Below, piece by piece: positions 53,601 to 62,457 of a DNA stretch of 64,000 nucleotides (positions within the stretch are counted from its first letter, which is position 1; each line of letters opens with the position of its first letter). The translations under genes and the position numbers were made by a program. The notes under the pieces are model-generated. The model saw only the letters and a program-made list of their open reading frames with translations, was not told the origin of the DNA and ran no database searches. The DNA is from Rarobacter incanus (GTDB taxonomy: Bacteria > Actinomycetota > Actinomycetes > Actinomycetales > Cellulomonadaceae): the NCBI RefSeq assembly GCF_006715765.1, contig NZ_VFNV01000001.1:1240001-1304000 (forward strand), read 5' to 3'.

Positions 53601-54890
53601 TTAAGCGTAAGCGACCATCGCATGGCGCCGCGAAAACTCGACGATGCGCCGCATTCCTTCGCGGATCTCCTGGTCATCACCCGCATAGCTGATCCGCACA
53701 AAGCCTGCACCCGCGGCACCGAAGGCTTCACCAGGGATCACGGCCACGCGCTCTTCTTCTAGCAACAGGTCCGCGAACCGCTGCGAGGTCAGTCCCGTCC
53801 CGGTCACGTCGACGAAGGCGTAGAAAGCGCCCTGCGGCGCGACGCACGTCAAGCCGGGGCAGTCTGCCAGCGCCTCCATGACCAATCGCCTGCGCGCATC
53901 GTACGCGCCGCGCATGGCGCCGACCTCTTTCTGCACCCCCGTGAGCGCGGCGACCGCGGCGTACTGGGCCGGGGCGTTGTTCGACGAGTTGATCAGCTCC
54001 GCCAGTTTCGAAGTTTCGGCGATGACGTGCCGGGGCGCCAGCATGTAGCCGATCCGCCATCCGGTCATCGCGTACGTCTTCGAGAGCGAATCGACCACTA
54101 TCGCGCGGTCCTTCATCCCATCGCACAGCGCAATGCTGGGAGCGCTGACGCCTTCGCCCACGGGGCGCCCCGCGCCATAACGCGCTGCGGCCGGAGCCTG
54201 CGCGCCTGACGGCCCGGTGCCGCGCTCCGCCGCGTACTCAGCGCCATAGACGAACGGGTGGTAGACCTCGTCGGAAATCACCCACATGTCGTGCCTGACG
54301 CACAGTTCGGCGATACGCGCCAACTCCGTCAAGGGAGTCACCGCACCGGTGGGGTTGGAGGGAGAGTTGACGATTATTGCTCGCGTGCGGTCGGTGATGG
54401 CGGCGGCGATGTCGTTCGCGTCCATGCGCATGCCGTTTTCAGCACGCAACGGTACGTATACCGGCGTGGCCCCGCACAGCAGAATCTGCGCATCGTATGA
54501 CGTGAAATGCGGAGAGCACAAGATGACCTCATCGCCCGGGTCCACCGTTGCGCGCAACGCAAGGTAAAGACCCAGTGTCGCGCCCGGAACCGCCTGGATT
54601 TCGGTCGCGGGGTCGTACCGCAGGCCCTTAACCTTGCGGGAATAGTCGGAAACGGCGAGGCGGAACTCGTCGATGCCCAAGACGTTGGTGTAGTGCGTGC
54701 GGCCCGCTTCGATAGCGCCGCATCCGGCGGCGGCGACGTGCGCGGGAGCGGTGAAACCCGGCTCCCCAACCGCGAACGAGATCACGGAGTCGTAGTCGTC
54801 GCATTTATCAAATACGTCACGAATGCCCGATCTCGGGGCCATAGCGGACAGATCGGAGATCTTTCTGCGCTGCGGTTTCTTCATGAACAC
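53601..54890 (-). CDS. PLP-dependent aminotransferase (class I/II, fold type I) with an internal insert
   Basis: 429-residue aminotransferase related to aspartate/aromatic aminotransferases. Landmarks: AVGEPGF (near 40), SNPTGAV (about 178-184), WVISDEVYHPF, and DSLSKTYAMTGWRIGY with PLP Lys (K271). Between VYHPFVYG and the PLP Lys block lies an Ala/Gly-rich insert of about 35 residues (215-251), longer than in usual members. GTG 54890 is chosen because GGAGG lies 9 nt upstream; ATG 54884 and GTG 54899 are alternatives. Operon with the Lrp regulator. Confidence 0.87.
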   Translation of the reverse strand: MFMKKPQRRKISDLSAMAPRSGIRDVFDKCDDYDSVISFAVGEPGFTAPAHVAAAGCGAIEAGRTHYTNVLGIDEFRLAVSDYSRKVKGLRYDPATEIQAVPGATLGLYLALRATVDPGDEVILCSPHFTSYDAQILLCGATPVYVPLRAENGMRMDANDIAAAITDRTRAIIVNSPSNPTGAVTPLTELARIAELCVRHDMWVISDEVYHPFVYGAEYAAERGTGPSGAQAPAAARYGAGRPVGEGVSAPSIALCDGMKDRAIVVDSLSKTYAMTGWRIGYMLAPRHVIAETSKLAELINSSNNAPAQYAAVAALTGVQKEVGAMRGAYDARRRLVMEALADCPGLTCVAPQGAFYAFVDVTGTGLTSQRFADLLLEEERVAVIPGEAFGAAGAGFVRISYAGDDQEIREGMRRIVEFSRRHAMVAYA

Positions 54891-55076
54891 AATTGCCACC
54901 TCCTAGGGGATATCGAAGGCGATCTTCCTCAAGATCGACACTCGCAACGGATATCTTACACCAGTCAAGCGTCGTTACAGTATTTTTTACTCCTCAGGCC
55001 GCGGCGCTGGCCGTCGCGCGGCAAGCGGAGTTCCTGCCGCCGGAAAAATGTCAGCCTGTCCGCTTAGAATGTCCCC

Positions 55077-55376
55077 ATGATCTTCCGCGCGGTTGGGGAC
55101 GAGCGCCCTTATCCCGACCATGGTCTTGAATCCACGAAAGACTGGTCCGCCATAGCCCCGCGCCAGGTCCGCCTGGACCAACTCGTCACGACAAAGCGCA
55201 CGCTAGACCTTGATACCCTTTTGGCAGAGGACTCGACGTTTTACGGCGACCTGTTCGCCCACGTGGTGCAGTATCGCGGGGTCATGTACCTCGAAGACGG
55301 ACTGCACCGCGCGCTGCGGGCGGCCCTACAACAAAGACATCTACTGCACGCGCGCGTGCTGATACTCACCGACTGA
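55077..55376 (+). CDS. Conserved actinobacterial protein paired with a LytR-C protein
   Basis: 99 residues: a small conserved protein with RPYPDHGLESTKDWSAIAPR, QVRLDQLVTTKRTLDLDTLL and AEDSTFYGDLFAHVVQYRGV blocks that I recognise as widespread in actinobacteria, often labelled as VapB-like or hypothetical. No PIN or toxin gene is adjacent, so a toxin-antitoxin role is not supported here. TAGAAT (55065-55070) lies 6 nt before ATG 55077 (leaderless). The next gene, 20 nt downstream, encodes a LytR-C membrane protein. Confidence 0.8.
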   Translation: MIFRAVGDERPYPDHGLESTKDWSAIAPRQVRLDQLVTTKRTLDLDTLLAEDSTFYGDLFAHVVQYRGVMYLEDGLHRALRAALQQRHLLHARVLILTD

Positions 55377-55396
55377 CGGATTGATAGGTTGACGAG

Positions 55397-56056
55397 GTGC
55401 CCACACCCACGACTACGCAGGTTGACCCGGTCGCCCGCGCCCGCAAGCAGCGCATTCGCCGCAAACGCGCCCGCCAGTCGGTCGTTTTCGGATCGTTGAT
55501 CGCGTTCATGGTGCTGGCCGCATTGCTTGCCGTCGCGGTGTACAACAACGCGATCAACGTACCGTTTGCTACCGGGTTTTCGTCCACCGCCGTCCCAACG
55601 GACGCGCCGATCACCCCGGCCTGCCTGGCAGAAGGAAAGACCAAGCCCGTGGGTTACCGCAAGATCAAGGTACGGGTCTTCAACTCCTCCGATCGCAAGG
55701 GCCTAGCGGCGACAACGGCCCAACAACTCGAAAAGCTCGGTTTCCAGATCACTGCCACCGGAAACGTCGACGACAACGTGGCCAACGCGCGCATTAGCTA
55801 CGGAGCTAAGGGGATCGCGCGCGCGTACACGCTGGCCGCTCACATCTCCGGCGCAGTCCTGGATTACGACGACCGCACGAGCGTTTCCATCGACCTCACC
55901 GTGGGCGCGAGCTTCGACGGCCTGATCGACGAGAAATCGGTGACCATCAAGTCGGGCACGCCCATGGAGGATCTGCCCGGCTGCGCCCCCATCGACACGC
56001 TGACCCCCAGCAAGCAATTGCACCCAACGGTGGCCGAGGCCAAGACGGAGAAGTAA
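55397..56056 (+). CDS. LytR C-terminal-domain membrane protein
   Basis: 219 residues: basic cytosolic start (RARKQRIRRKRARQ), one membrane span (VFGSLIAFMVLAALLAVAVY) and an extracytoplasmic LytR_C domain (IKVRVFNSSDRKGLAATTAQ, QLEKLGFQITATGN). The domain is the same as the C-terminal part of LytR-CpsA-Psr wall-polymer transferases, but the catalytic LCP domain is absent. GTG 55397 follows TAGGTT by 6 nt. Presumed cell-envelope role. Confidence 0.85.
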   Translation: MPTPTTTQVDPVARARKQRIRRKRARQSVVFGSLIAFMVLAALLAVAVYNNAINVPFATGFSSTAVPTDAPITPACLAEGKTKPVGYRKIKVRVFNSSDRKGLAATTAQQLEKLGFQITATGNVDDNVANARISYGAKGIARAYTLAAHISGAVLDYDDRTSVSIDLTVGASFDGLIDEKSVTIKSGTPMEDLPGCAPIDTLTPSKQLHPTVAEAKTEK

Positions 56057-56182
56057 ACCGCATACGGCCCGCGAGCGCGCATCGATTCGGCGCCTCGACC
56101 CCTGGGCGTCCAGCGATTGTTCAGCGATTGCGGATGCGCCCCGGGCACTCGGTTCGACCCGCGGCGCATCGGCCCGCGGCGT

Positions 56183-59098
56183 TTACTCGATTCGCCTGAC
56201 CATCTCCATGCGCGAACGAGTCAGTGCTGCTGCGAGCACAATTACCGTCGCGAGCACCACTGCGGCCGCAAGGCCGAGTTGCCACCACGGGATGACCACG
56301 GTCATCAGGGGCCCATACTGGGCTCGATCGGCCAGCGTCAGCGCAACGCCGAGAATTATTCCACCGGCGCTTCCCAGCACCGAACCAGTCACCGCGATGA
56401 ACCCGGCCTGTCCGGCCGCCACACGCCGGCGAAGCCGCGGCGAGGCTCCGACGGCGGCCATGGTGGCAAGGTCCGGGCGCGATTCGGAGATCGATAGTGA
56501 CGTCGAGATCCAGGCGGAGGCAAGCACCAAAGCTGCGGCAATTCCCAGCATGATCCATGTGCCCTTGACCGCCTCGTCGTCGGCTGACGCATTAGGTCCC
56601 GGATCGGCGGTGACCGTGATGTCAACAGCATCACCCGCGTTGGCAGGCGAACGTGCCGCCCGAGCAATCGCCTCAACCTGACTCGATGTGACCGCAGCCG
56701 CGCCGGTTTGCACCACAACTATCCGGCGCTCGACGCTGGCACCCTGCGATTTAGCGACGGCGGGCGGTATGACCGCGGACACGCTCCCCCTGCCCATGGC
56801 ATCGCATTCCACCGCAGGAACATCGCTTTCCGCTTCAAAATCGGATGGTGCATTGAGGTCACCGCTTCGTGAATTGGCGCTCCAGGTGAATGACGCGGTT
56901 CCGTTCGGGCTCACTGTGCCAACCGGCACAACCGCCTTGCCGGAGCGTAGCGCCGCAGCGGCGCCCGGGCACTCGCCCTCCCCGGCCAACGCATCGAAGG
57001 AGCTGCCGTCATCGACCGCAATTGATGTCGGAATGGGCCCGAAGTAGTTGTCCACCGCGGGCCGCGAGGTCACGAACGAGTATCCGAGGGGGTAGCTGGT
57101 GTCGTCGTCGTAGGACAACGGTGTCGCCCACCCAGCCAGCTGCCATTGATCGTCCAGCATGGCGATCCCGAGCGCGTGGGTGGCACCCGCATCGGGGAAC
57201 TGGCCGCGTACGGCGTCGGCGATCGTCGCAATGTTGGAATCGCTCAATGGCGGCTCAGTGCCATCCACGAAGGCCGCGATGGTTCCGGCCGGCAAGGCCC
57301 ACGGGCGTGCAACGACTTCGAAGCGCGCCATGGAGTGTTGGTGGATCGCCACAGCGGTCATGCTAGCGGTGGCCGCCACAATCGCGGCCACTGCTGGCAC
57401 GGTACGGGCCATATGCCTCGCCGCATCGCGGGCCGCGTAGCGCAGCGCGGTTGGCAGGCGGCGCGCCACCGTAGCGATCGCGGTAATAATGAGCGAAATC
57501 ATCATGATCAGGCCGACCTCTAAGGCGGCGACCCCGATGATAAGAAGGTAACGGGATGCCATCACGGCTCCCACGCTCGTTGCGCCGGCCCCCGCGGCCG
57601 CGAGCGCGATTCCCAGCCACGACAGGACGCTCGGCCGCGACCGCGCGGTCTTGAGGGGACGTTCGCTCGGCGCAACCGACATTCTGCGCGCGGCCGTCAT
57701 CGCGGGTATCCACGCGGCCGCGGCCGCCATCACAATGCCTGCAATCGCAATGACTACCAACAACTGCGACGGAATCACCAGGTTGGTCACGAACCCTGGC
57801 GCAAACGCCCACCCGATGAGGACTCCCGCAACGCCCAATGCAACGCCGATCAGCGACGCAACGGCACCCAGCACTACGCCACCACCCAGAGTCACCGCGG
57901 TCAGGGTCCGCCTGTCGGCACCATTGACCGCCATTGTCAGCAGGTCCCTCTCAGCGCGCTGCGCGCCCACGGCAAAGGCGGGACCCACCATCAAGATGGC
58001 CTGGGCCAGCCCGATGGCAAGGATCAGCAAAACCCATAGCTGTTCCGTGTGAGTCTGCTGGTCTTGCCACGAGGTATCTGCCTCCCCGGGCAGCGTCGCC
58101 GCAGGATCAACAGCGCGGCTGACCGCGGTTGCCCCGACCTCGTTGAGCGCGCGTACGCTACCCCAATCGACGGGTGCTCCCGCGACCAACCAATCGAGCC
58201 CGTATTGACCGCTGCCCTGGTAGAGCTGACCCTGGGTGGTGAGGGCCGACGCGATTTCCTGCGCAGCCTGTGCCGCGTCGGCGGATAGCGTGACGGCGTC
58301 TGCCGGATACACGGACCTGGTGCCCGCGGTGGGGCTGAGGATTCCAGTTACTGTGTACGTCGCATCAGGCACGTTCACCGATGTTCCAAACGTCTGCGAT
58401 GCCACCGCAGTAATCGTTTGGCCGGAAACGATCCCCAACCTATCCGCGATTTCGCCAGAGAGCGCGATCTGCCCGGGCACAGACGGCAGTTCGCCCTGTT
58501 TGACCGCGTACAGCGCTCGCGTCGCCGTCGTCCAGGTAGTGGCCGTCAATTCCCCGTCTACGCTCGCGTCGCCCGCGGTGAGTCGCCGCGGGAACCGATA
58601 GATCGATGTCACGTCCGCTCCCGAGCCAAGCGTCGCGGAGATTTTGGCAGGAAGTGCCCGCACAGCGTCCGCGGTGACCGCGACCGGGGAACTATCATCC
58701 TGCGCCTGACCGGTGTCGGTGCCCGCCGGGTAGTCGTACTTCGCATCCGCGCTTTGCCTGACCGCCACGCCGGACACGTAGTGAACCCTCGCGGTCGCCT
58801 CGGGACCGATGTCGCGGGCAAGGGTGGTGTTCCAGGTGACCTGCTGGGAGGAGATCATCACCGCAGCGAATGCAGCAACGGCCACGGGGAGAATGACCAT
58901 GACGACAATGAGGGCAGACCGCCCCCTGGAGCGCCGCGCTTGCCGCGCCCCGTATCGAAGCGCCACGTGCCAACGCCCGCGGCGTGAATTAGCCACCCGC
59001 GCGCCACCTCTCAGGTGCCGCCGACGGCCATCGGAATCCTTGCCCGGGGAAGACCCCATCGCGCCCGGCAGGGCGCCGTGGCGCGCATGTGCGGTCAC
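56183..59098 (-). CDS. FtsX/MacB-type ABC exporter permease (971 residues)
   Basis: Long permease: one N-terminal span (RSALIVVMVILPVAVAAFAAVM), a large extracytoplasmic domain, an FtsX core with several spans (400-620), a second large periplasmic-type domain and C-terminal spans ending in ALTRSRMEMVRRIE. Two FtsX-like halves are joined in one chain, usual for actinobacterial exporters of peptides or lipids. GTG 59098 overlaps the ATPase stop, so they are coupled. PadR controls the operon. Exported substrate unknown; ABC partners of this type often confer antimicrobial-peptide resistance. Confidence 0.85.
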   Translation of the reverse strand: MTAHARHGALPGAMGSSPGKDSDGRRRHLRGGARVANSRRGRWHVALRYGARQARRSRGRSALIVVMVILPVAVAAFAAVMISSQQVTWNTTLARDIGPEATARVHYVSGVAVRQSADAKYDYPAGTDTGQAQDDSSPVAVTADAVRALPAKISATLGSGADVTSIYRFPRRLTAGDASVDGELTATTWTTATRALYAVKQGELPSVPGQIALSGEIADRLGIVSGQTITAVASQTFGTSVNVPDATYTVTGILSPTAGTRSVYPADAVTLSADAAQAAQEIASALTTQGQLYQGSGQYGLDWLVAGAPVDWGSVRALNEVGATAVSRAVDPAATLPGEADTSWQDQQTHTEQLWVLLILAIGLAQAILMVGPAFAVGAQRAERDLLTMAVNGADRRTLTAVTLGGGVVLGAVASLIGVALGVAGVLIGWAFAPGFVTNLVIPSQLLVVIAIAGIVMAAAAAWIPAMTAARRMSVAPSERPLKTARSRPSVLSWLGIALAAAGAGATSVGAVMASRYLLIIGVAALEVGLIMMISLIITAIATVARRLPTALRYAARDAARHMARTVPAVAAIVAATASMTAVAIHQHSMARFEVVARPWALPAGTIAAFVDGTEPPLSDSNIATIADAVRGQFPDAGATHALGIAMLDDQWQLAGWATPLSYDDDTSYPLGYSFVTSRPAVDNYFGPIPTSIAVDDGSSFDALAGEGECPGAAAALRSGKAVVPVGTVSPNGTASFTWSANSRSGDLNAPSDFEAESDVPAVECDAMGRGSVSAVIPPAVAKSQGASVERRIVVVQTGAAAVTSSQVEAIARAARSPANAGDAVDITVTADPGPNASADDEAVKGTWIMLGIAAALVLASAWISTSLSISESRPDLATMAAVGASPRLRRRVAAGQAGFIAVTGSVLGSAGGIILGVALTLADRAQYGPLMTVVIPWWQLGLAAAVVLATVIVLAAALTRSRMEMVRRIE

Positions 59099-59862
59099 TG
59101 CAATCCCACCCCCAGCAGGGTCTCCGGCCCACCGGGAGTCGCCGCCGACTGCACGACCTGCCCATCGCGCAAGAAGATCGTGCGGTCCGCCCATGCGGCA
59201 TACCGGGCGTCATGCGTCACCAGAACCCCAGCAGCCCCGGCATCGATCCTGGACCGCAACAGGCGCATCACAAGTTCTCCGGTGACGGAGTCAAGGGCGC
59301 CGGTGGGCTCGTCCGCCAGAATCAACCTCCTTGAGCCCACAAGCGCACGCGCGATCGCCACGCGCTGACGTTGACCACCGGACATCTCGTCGGGAAACCT
59401 GTCCGTGAGTTCGACAGCATCGATCTCCATGAGCGCGCGCCGCGCCTCGCGCCGGGCGGCCCGCGGGCGGCGCCCGTCAAGTTCTAAGGGCAATGCCACG
59501 TTTTCGCCGGCAGTGAGCGCGGGGATCAGGTTGTAATCCTGGAATACGAATCCGGCGTTCCGGCGGCGCACCGCTGCCCGCTCTGTCGCCGAAAGCTGGC
59601 CGACGCTGTGGCCGCCGATGCGCACGGTGCCCGCACTCGCTATCTCAAGCGCGCCGGCGATCGTTAGAAGCGTGGACTTGCCCGATCCGGAGGGCCCCAT
59701 CACGGCGACGAGTTCCCCGGGACACACCGTCAGGCTCACGCCGCGCAAGGCATGGACCTGATTCTCGGCCGTGCCGTATGTGCGGGTGATGTCGATAAGT
59801 TCCAGCGCTGGAACGACCAGCGTTGTTTCTGGAACGCCAGCTGCGGCGCGCGCGGGCATCAT
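59095..59862 (-). CDS. ABC exporter ATP-binding protein (MacB/LolD type)
   Basis: 255-residue ATPase. Walker A GPSGSGKS (about 57-64), Q-loop FVFQDYNLIPALT, signature MSGGQRQRVAIARALV, Walker B RLILADEPTGALD and His switch LVTHDARYA are all intact; the N-terminal LIDITRTYGTAENQVHALRGV is typical of the MacB/LolD group. ATG 59862 overlaps the PadR stop and GTG 59098 of the permease overlaps its stop, so padR-ATPase-permease form one coupled operon. Confidence 0.95.
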   Translation of the reverse strand: MMPARAAAGVPETTLVVPALELIDITRTYGTAENQVHALRGVSLTVCPGELVAVMGPSGSGKSTLLTIAGALEIASAGTVRIGGHSVGQLSATERAAVRRRNAGFVFQDYNLIPALTAGENVALPLELDGRRPRAARREARRALMEIDAVELTDRFPDEMSGGQRQRVAIARALVGSRRLILADEPTGALDSVTGELVMRLLRSRIDAGAAGVLVTHDARYAAWADRTIFLRDGQVVQSAATPGGPETLLGVGLQ

Positions 59863-60539
59863 CGCGGTTCCCCCTGCGAGTCGCGAGTCGAGGCGCCCCG
59901 AATCACCTTGGATGCACCCTCCATAGCGGGGCGCTGTTGCCGTGCGGACCTGGCGCTGGGCGGAGCGCCGGGCTCGACGGGAACTGCCGCACTCGCGTGC
60001 GAATCGCGTTCCGCCCTGGCCAGGGTTCCCTCGATGTGGTCGAGCCACCTGGTCTCTGCTTCGGCCTTGAATATCAGGGAATCCAGAACCAGACTCCAAG
60101 CCAGATCCGCGCGCCCCAGCCCTCCCGCGGCCTCCATCGTCGTCAGCTTCAGGTGCGTGTATTCATGCAACGCTCGCATGGTTTCGGCGCGTTGGACGGC
60201 CACGACCGCCTGCACGTCCACGCCAGGAACCGTGACCGCGAGCGCTAGCTTGATCGCGACCTCGTCGCGGGCCGGGGCGTCGCGCCCCACTGCCGACTGC
60301 CACCACCGCGTGGCTTCGGCTCGCCCCTGATCGGAGAGAGTGAATACGTCGCCGGAGGCCTCGTCCGCATCCCTTTTCACCACCAATCTGTCGCGCTCAA
60401 GGCGCCCCAGGGTCGTGTATGCCTGACCGATGTTGAGCGGCCAGGCGCCGCCGGTGCGAGTGTCGAACTCCTGGCGAAGTTGGTATCCGTTCATGGGGCG
60501 CTCGGAGAGCAGGGCCAAGAATGCGTGCCGAATCGACAT
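59859..60539 (-). CDS. PadR-family repressor of the ABC exporter operon
   Basis: 226-residue regulator. The winged-helix domain (MSIRHAFLALLSERPMNGYQ, LRQEFDTRTGGAWPLNIGQAYTTLGRLERDRLV) is PadR-type; a C-terminal helical domain (EVAIKLALAVTVPGVDVQAVVAVQRAE) fits the PadR dimerisation part, with an Ala/Pro-rich tail. AAGGAGG precedes ATG 60539. First cistron of the exporter operon, followed by overlapping genes. An extended inverted repeat lies just upstream (60552-60588), so autorepression is likely. Inducer unknown. Confidence 0.92.
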   Translation of the reverse strand: MSIRHAFLALLSERPMNGYQLRQEFDTRTGGAWPLNIGQAYTTLGRLERDRLVVKRDADEASGDVFTLSDQGRAEATRWWQSAVGRDAPARDEVAIKLALAVTVPGVDVQAVVAVQRAETMRALHEYTHLKLTTMEAAGGLGRADLAWSLVLDSLIFKAEAETRWLDHIEGTLARAERDSHASAAVPVEPGAPPSARSARQQRPAMEGASKVIRGASTRDSQGEPR

Positions 60540-60551
60540 GATCCCTCCTTA

Positions 60552-60588
60552 GTTACCGCGTAAGTATTGAACCATGCTTACACAGTAA
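60552..60588. promoter_or_regulatory. PadR operator dyad
   Basis: The arrangement GTTAC-N3-GTAAG-N12-CTTAC-N3-GTAAC spans 60552-60588: two 13-bp arms that are complementary except for the central three bases. It lies 13 nt before the PadR start codon and would overlap the promoter or ribosome-binding region of that gene. Confidence 0.6.
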
Positions 60589-60689
60589 CCATGAAGGGTG
60601 CAACTGGCGCGCCCGCGTCAGCGCCACCCGATCGCCACCGGACCCAGCGAACGGCGCCAGATCGCGATCGAGGGTCGTGGGTCGGGTTT

Positions 60690-60865
60690 GCGCGCGGATT
60701 CCGAAACGGTCCGGGTGCGCGCGACGAGCGCTATCGAGTGCCGCGTCTTGGTCGCGGTCTATCGGGTCGGCATGCCCTTAGTGGACACCGGCATGCGCGC
60801 GCGGTCCGATTCCCGATTGCCGGTGGCGATTGTTACACGCATTGACGAACTCGTCCATGACGAGT
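60690..60865 (-). pseudogene. Remnant of an IS3-family transposase (OrfB 3' end)
   Basis: The minus strand reads FVNACNNRHRQSGIG and then PRAHAGVH, equivalent to the final OrfB block (W-Y-N-x-x-H-R-H-S-G-I-x-x-x-T-P-x-x-V-H) of IS3 elements. An in-frame TAA follows, after which the frame continues with ALDSARRAHPDRF, matching the usual end. Trp-Tyr is changed to Ala-Cys and the rest of the element is missing, so it is a decayed fragment. Confidence 0.6.
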
Positions 60866-60870
60866 TCCTG

Positions 60871-61535
60871 CCCGGCCTTCACGAGTGGCCGACGCAGCCT
60901 CGCAATCTCCGCCCGCTCCCTCGATGGCGATCCGACCGGGTCACAGGGCTGTTCACCCTCGAACAAGCCGGCGCCACGCTGCCTGCGCCACTTAACCATC
61001 GATGGCCACGACCGGTGTGATCAAAGACATCGAGCTCACCAAACAGGTGATCCTTCAACTCGCCCTGCGGGCGTATTTGCTGTAGACCGCTGGCCTCAGC
61101 TCACCCTGACACGCAGGGGATGACGTCCATCAGCGAAACTACCGTCACAACGAGAATGCTCCAATCCAAGACCCCGAGTGTGGAGAATGCGTACTTCACC
61201 TTGAGTCAATTCGACATAATTCGTGGTGACCCATCTGAGCACGAGGCATTCACCACCCGCCGCCATGCCAGGACAGCGACGCTCACCAGCAGGAACGAGA
61301 CCAAGAGCCATCGGACTGTCAAATTCGCGCTTGCCCTCCAAACATGGTTCTCCTCACACAGCCTTTACGACGTCGGCCACAGTCGGCAAGTCGAGTTCGC
61401 AGTCGAAGACGGTCGGTGCATCTGGGCGTCCATGACGGTGAGAAAGCCCACGCCACTTTCGTGTGGCTGGACTGCAACGGTGGCGTCTTCGGCGGTGGCG
61501 TAGATGACAGTTCCATCATCACTCTTGGCCTATAA
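60871..61535. other. Gene-poor region next to the IS3 fragment
   Basis: About 665 nt. Plus-strand frames (61120-61503) and minus-strand segments with hydrophobic stretches (61200-61330) occur, but every one is interrupted or without support; the plus-strand end HATFVWLDCNGG followed by VFGGGVDDSSII looks protein-like but is in a different frame from its upstream part. Probably decayed genes. Confidence 0.4.
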
Positions 61536-61541
61536 CCCAAG

Positions 61542-61725
61542 TCCCCCTCCGTCAGATAAACATGTGGAGCCCGCCCCAGACGGGACGGGCTCCACATATT
61601 TGGCGGTAGCGGTGGGAGCCGTCGCTCGCAGACGCTCGCTCCTCCCAAATCCCCCTCCGTCAGATAAACATGTGGAGCCCGCCCCAGACGGGACGGGCTC
61701 CACATATTTGGCGGTAGCGGTGGGA
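61542..61725. repeat. 76-bp duplication of tRNA-Ser(CGA) 3' end plus terminator
   Basis: Copy one 61542-61617 and copy two 61650-61725 (period 108 bp) appear identical and include 13 nt of the tRNA 3' end (in copy two this is the real tRNA) and the terminator hairpin. A 32-bp spacer separates them. Confidence 0.93.
61671..61704 (-). terminator. Terminator of tRNA-Ser(CGA); duplicate at 61563-61596
   Basis: TGTGGAGCCCG (61671-61681) pairs with CGGGCTCCACA (61694-61704); on the minus strand it is followed by TGTTTAT. An identical hairpin lies 108 bp further along at 61563-61596. Confidence 0.85.
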
Positions 61726-61798
61726 TTTGAACCCACGGTGGACTTTCACCCACACACGCTTTCGAGGCGTGCTCCTTAGGCCGCTCGGACACGCTACC
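61712..61798 (-). tRNA. tRNA-Ser (anticodon CGA)
   Basis: 87-nt class II tRNA on the minus strand: acceptor GGTAGCG/CGCTACC, D-arm with CCGAGCGGCCTAAGG, anticodon loop CTCGAAA (CGA), long variable arm, T-arm GGGTTCAAATCCC, discriminator G. Confidence 0.97.
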
Positions 61799-61848
61799 TT
61801 GCGCCCGCTAGACTACCGTGAAGTGGGCGGAATTCCCAATCGAGCGCA

Positions 61849-62346
61849 CTATTGTTGCCGCGGATCACCGCGCCGCTCTAGGAAGAAGGCCGATAGTTGG
61901 GCGGAGCACTCGTCGGCCAATACGCCCGGGACCACCTCAATCCAATGGTTCATTCGCCGGTCGCGAACTATGTCCCAGACTGACCCGCATGCTCCCGCCT
62001 TCTCGTCCCAGGCGCCAAGCACAATCCGCCGGATCCGTGCCCCGAGCGCGGCGCCCGCACACATTGCACAGGGTTCCAACGTGACGACCAGCGTCGCATC
62101 GGCAAGTCGCCAGCGCCCCACTGCGGTAGCGGCCTGCCGCAGCGCCATCACCTCGGCGTGGCCGGTGGGGTCGCATCGCGCTTCCCTATCGTTCCACCCG
62201 CGGCCCAGAATCTCGCCATCGGACCCGACGACCAATGCCCCCACAGGGACATCTCCCGCGGTTTGCGCGCGGTCAGCGAGCGCCATCGCTTCCCGCATCC
62301 AGGCGCTCTGGCGTGCAGCATCGGCGGCTAGGTCAAGGGGCGTCAC
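61849..62346 (-). CDS. tadA: tRNA-specific adenosine deaminase (adenosine 34)
   Basis: 165-residue zinc deaminase (TadA of tRNA, unrelated to the pilus TadA) that makes inosine at the wobble position. Zinc motifs HAE in GHAEVMAL (with catalytic Glu) and PCAMCAG (EPCAMCAGAAL) are present, as are GALVV and DEKAGACGSVWDI. GTG 62346 (VTPLDLAADAAR) starts it; the shorter start MREAMALA at 62298 is possible. The longer frame to 62652 would overlap the divergent upp gene. Confidence 0.9.
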   Translation of the reverse strand: MTPLDLAADAARQSAWMREAMALADRAQTAGDVPVGALVVGSDGEILGRGWNDREARCDPTGHAEVMALRQAATAVGRWRLADATLVVTLEPCAMCAGAALGARIRRIVLGAWDEKAGACGSVWDIVRDRRMNHWIEVVPGVLADECSAQLSAFFLERRGDPRQQ

Positions 62347-62457
62347 GTCACAAGTGTGGCATCGGTGGCTTTCATAACCCAACGAGCGAACGATCACCCC
62401 CGCAATCCGGGCTAAAGTCGCCGACGAAGGCTGGCCTTTGACGGTAGCGTAAGAACT

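Noticed and set aside
55077-55376. VapB antitoxin
   Set aside because: Such labels exist for the family, but no toxin gene is adjacent and the context is a LytR-C protein.
60598-61020. Plus-strand frame of 140 codons
   Set aside because: Antisense of the IS3 remnant; the transposase similarity is on the minus strand.
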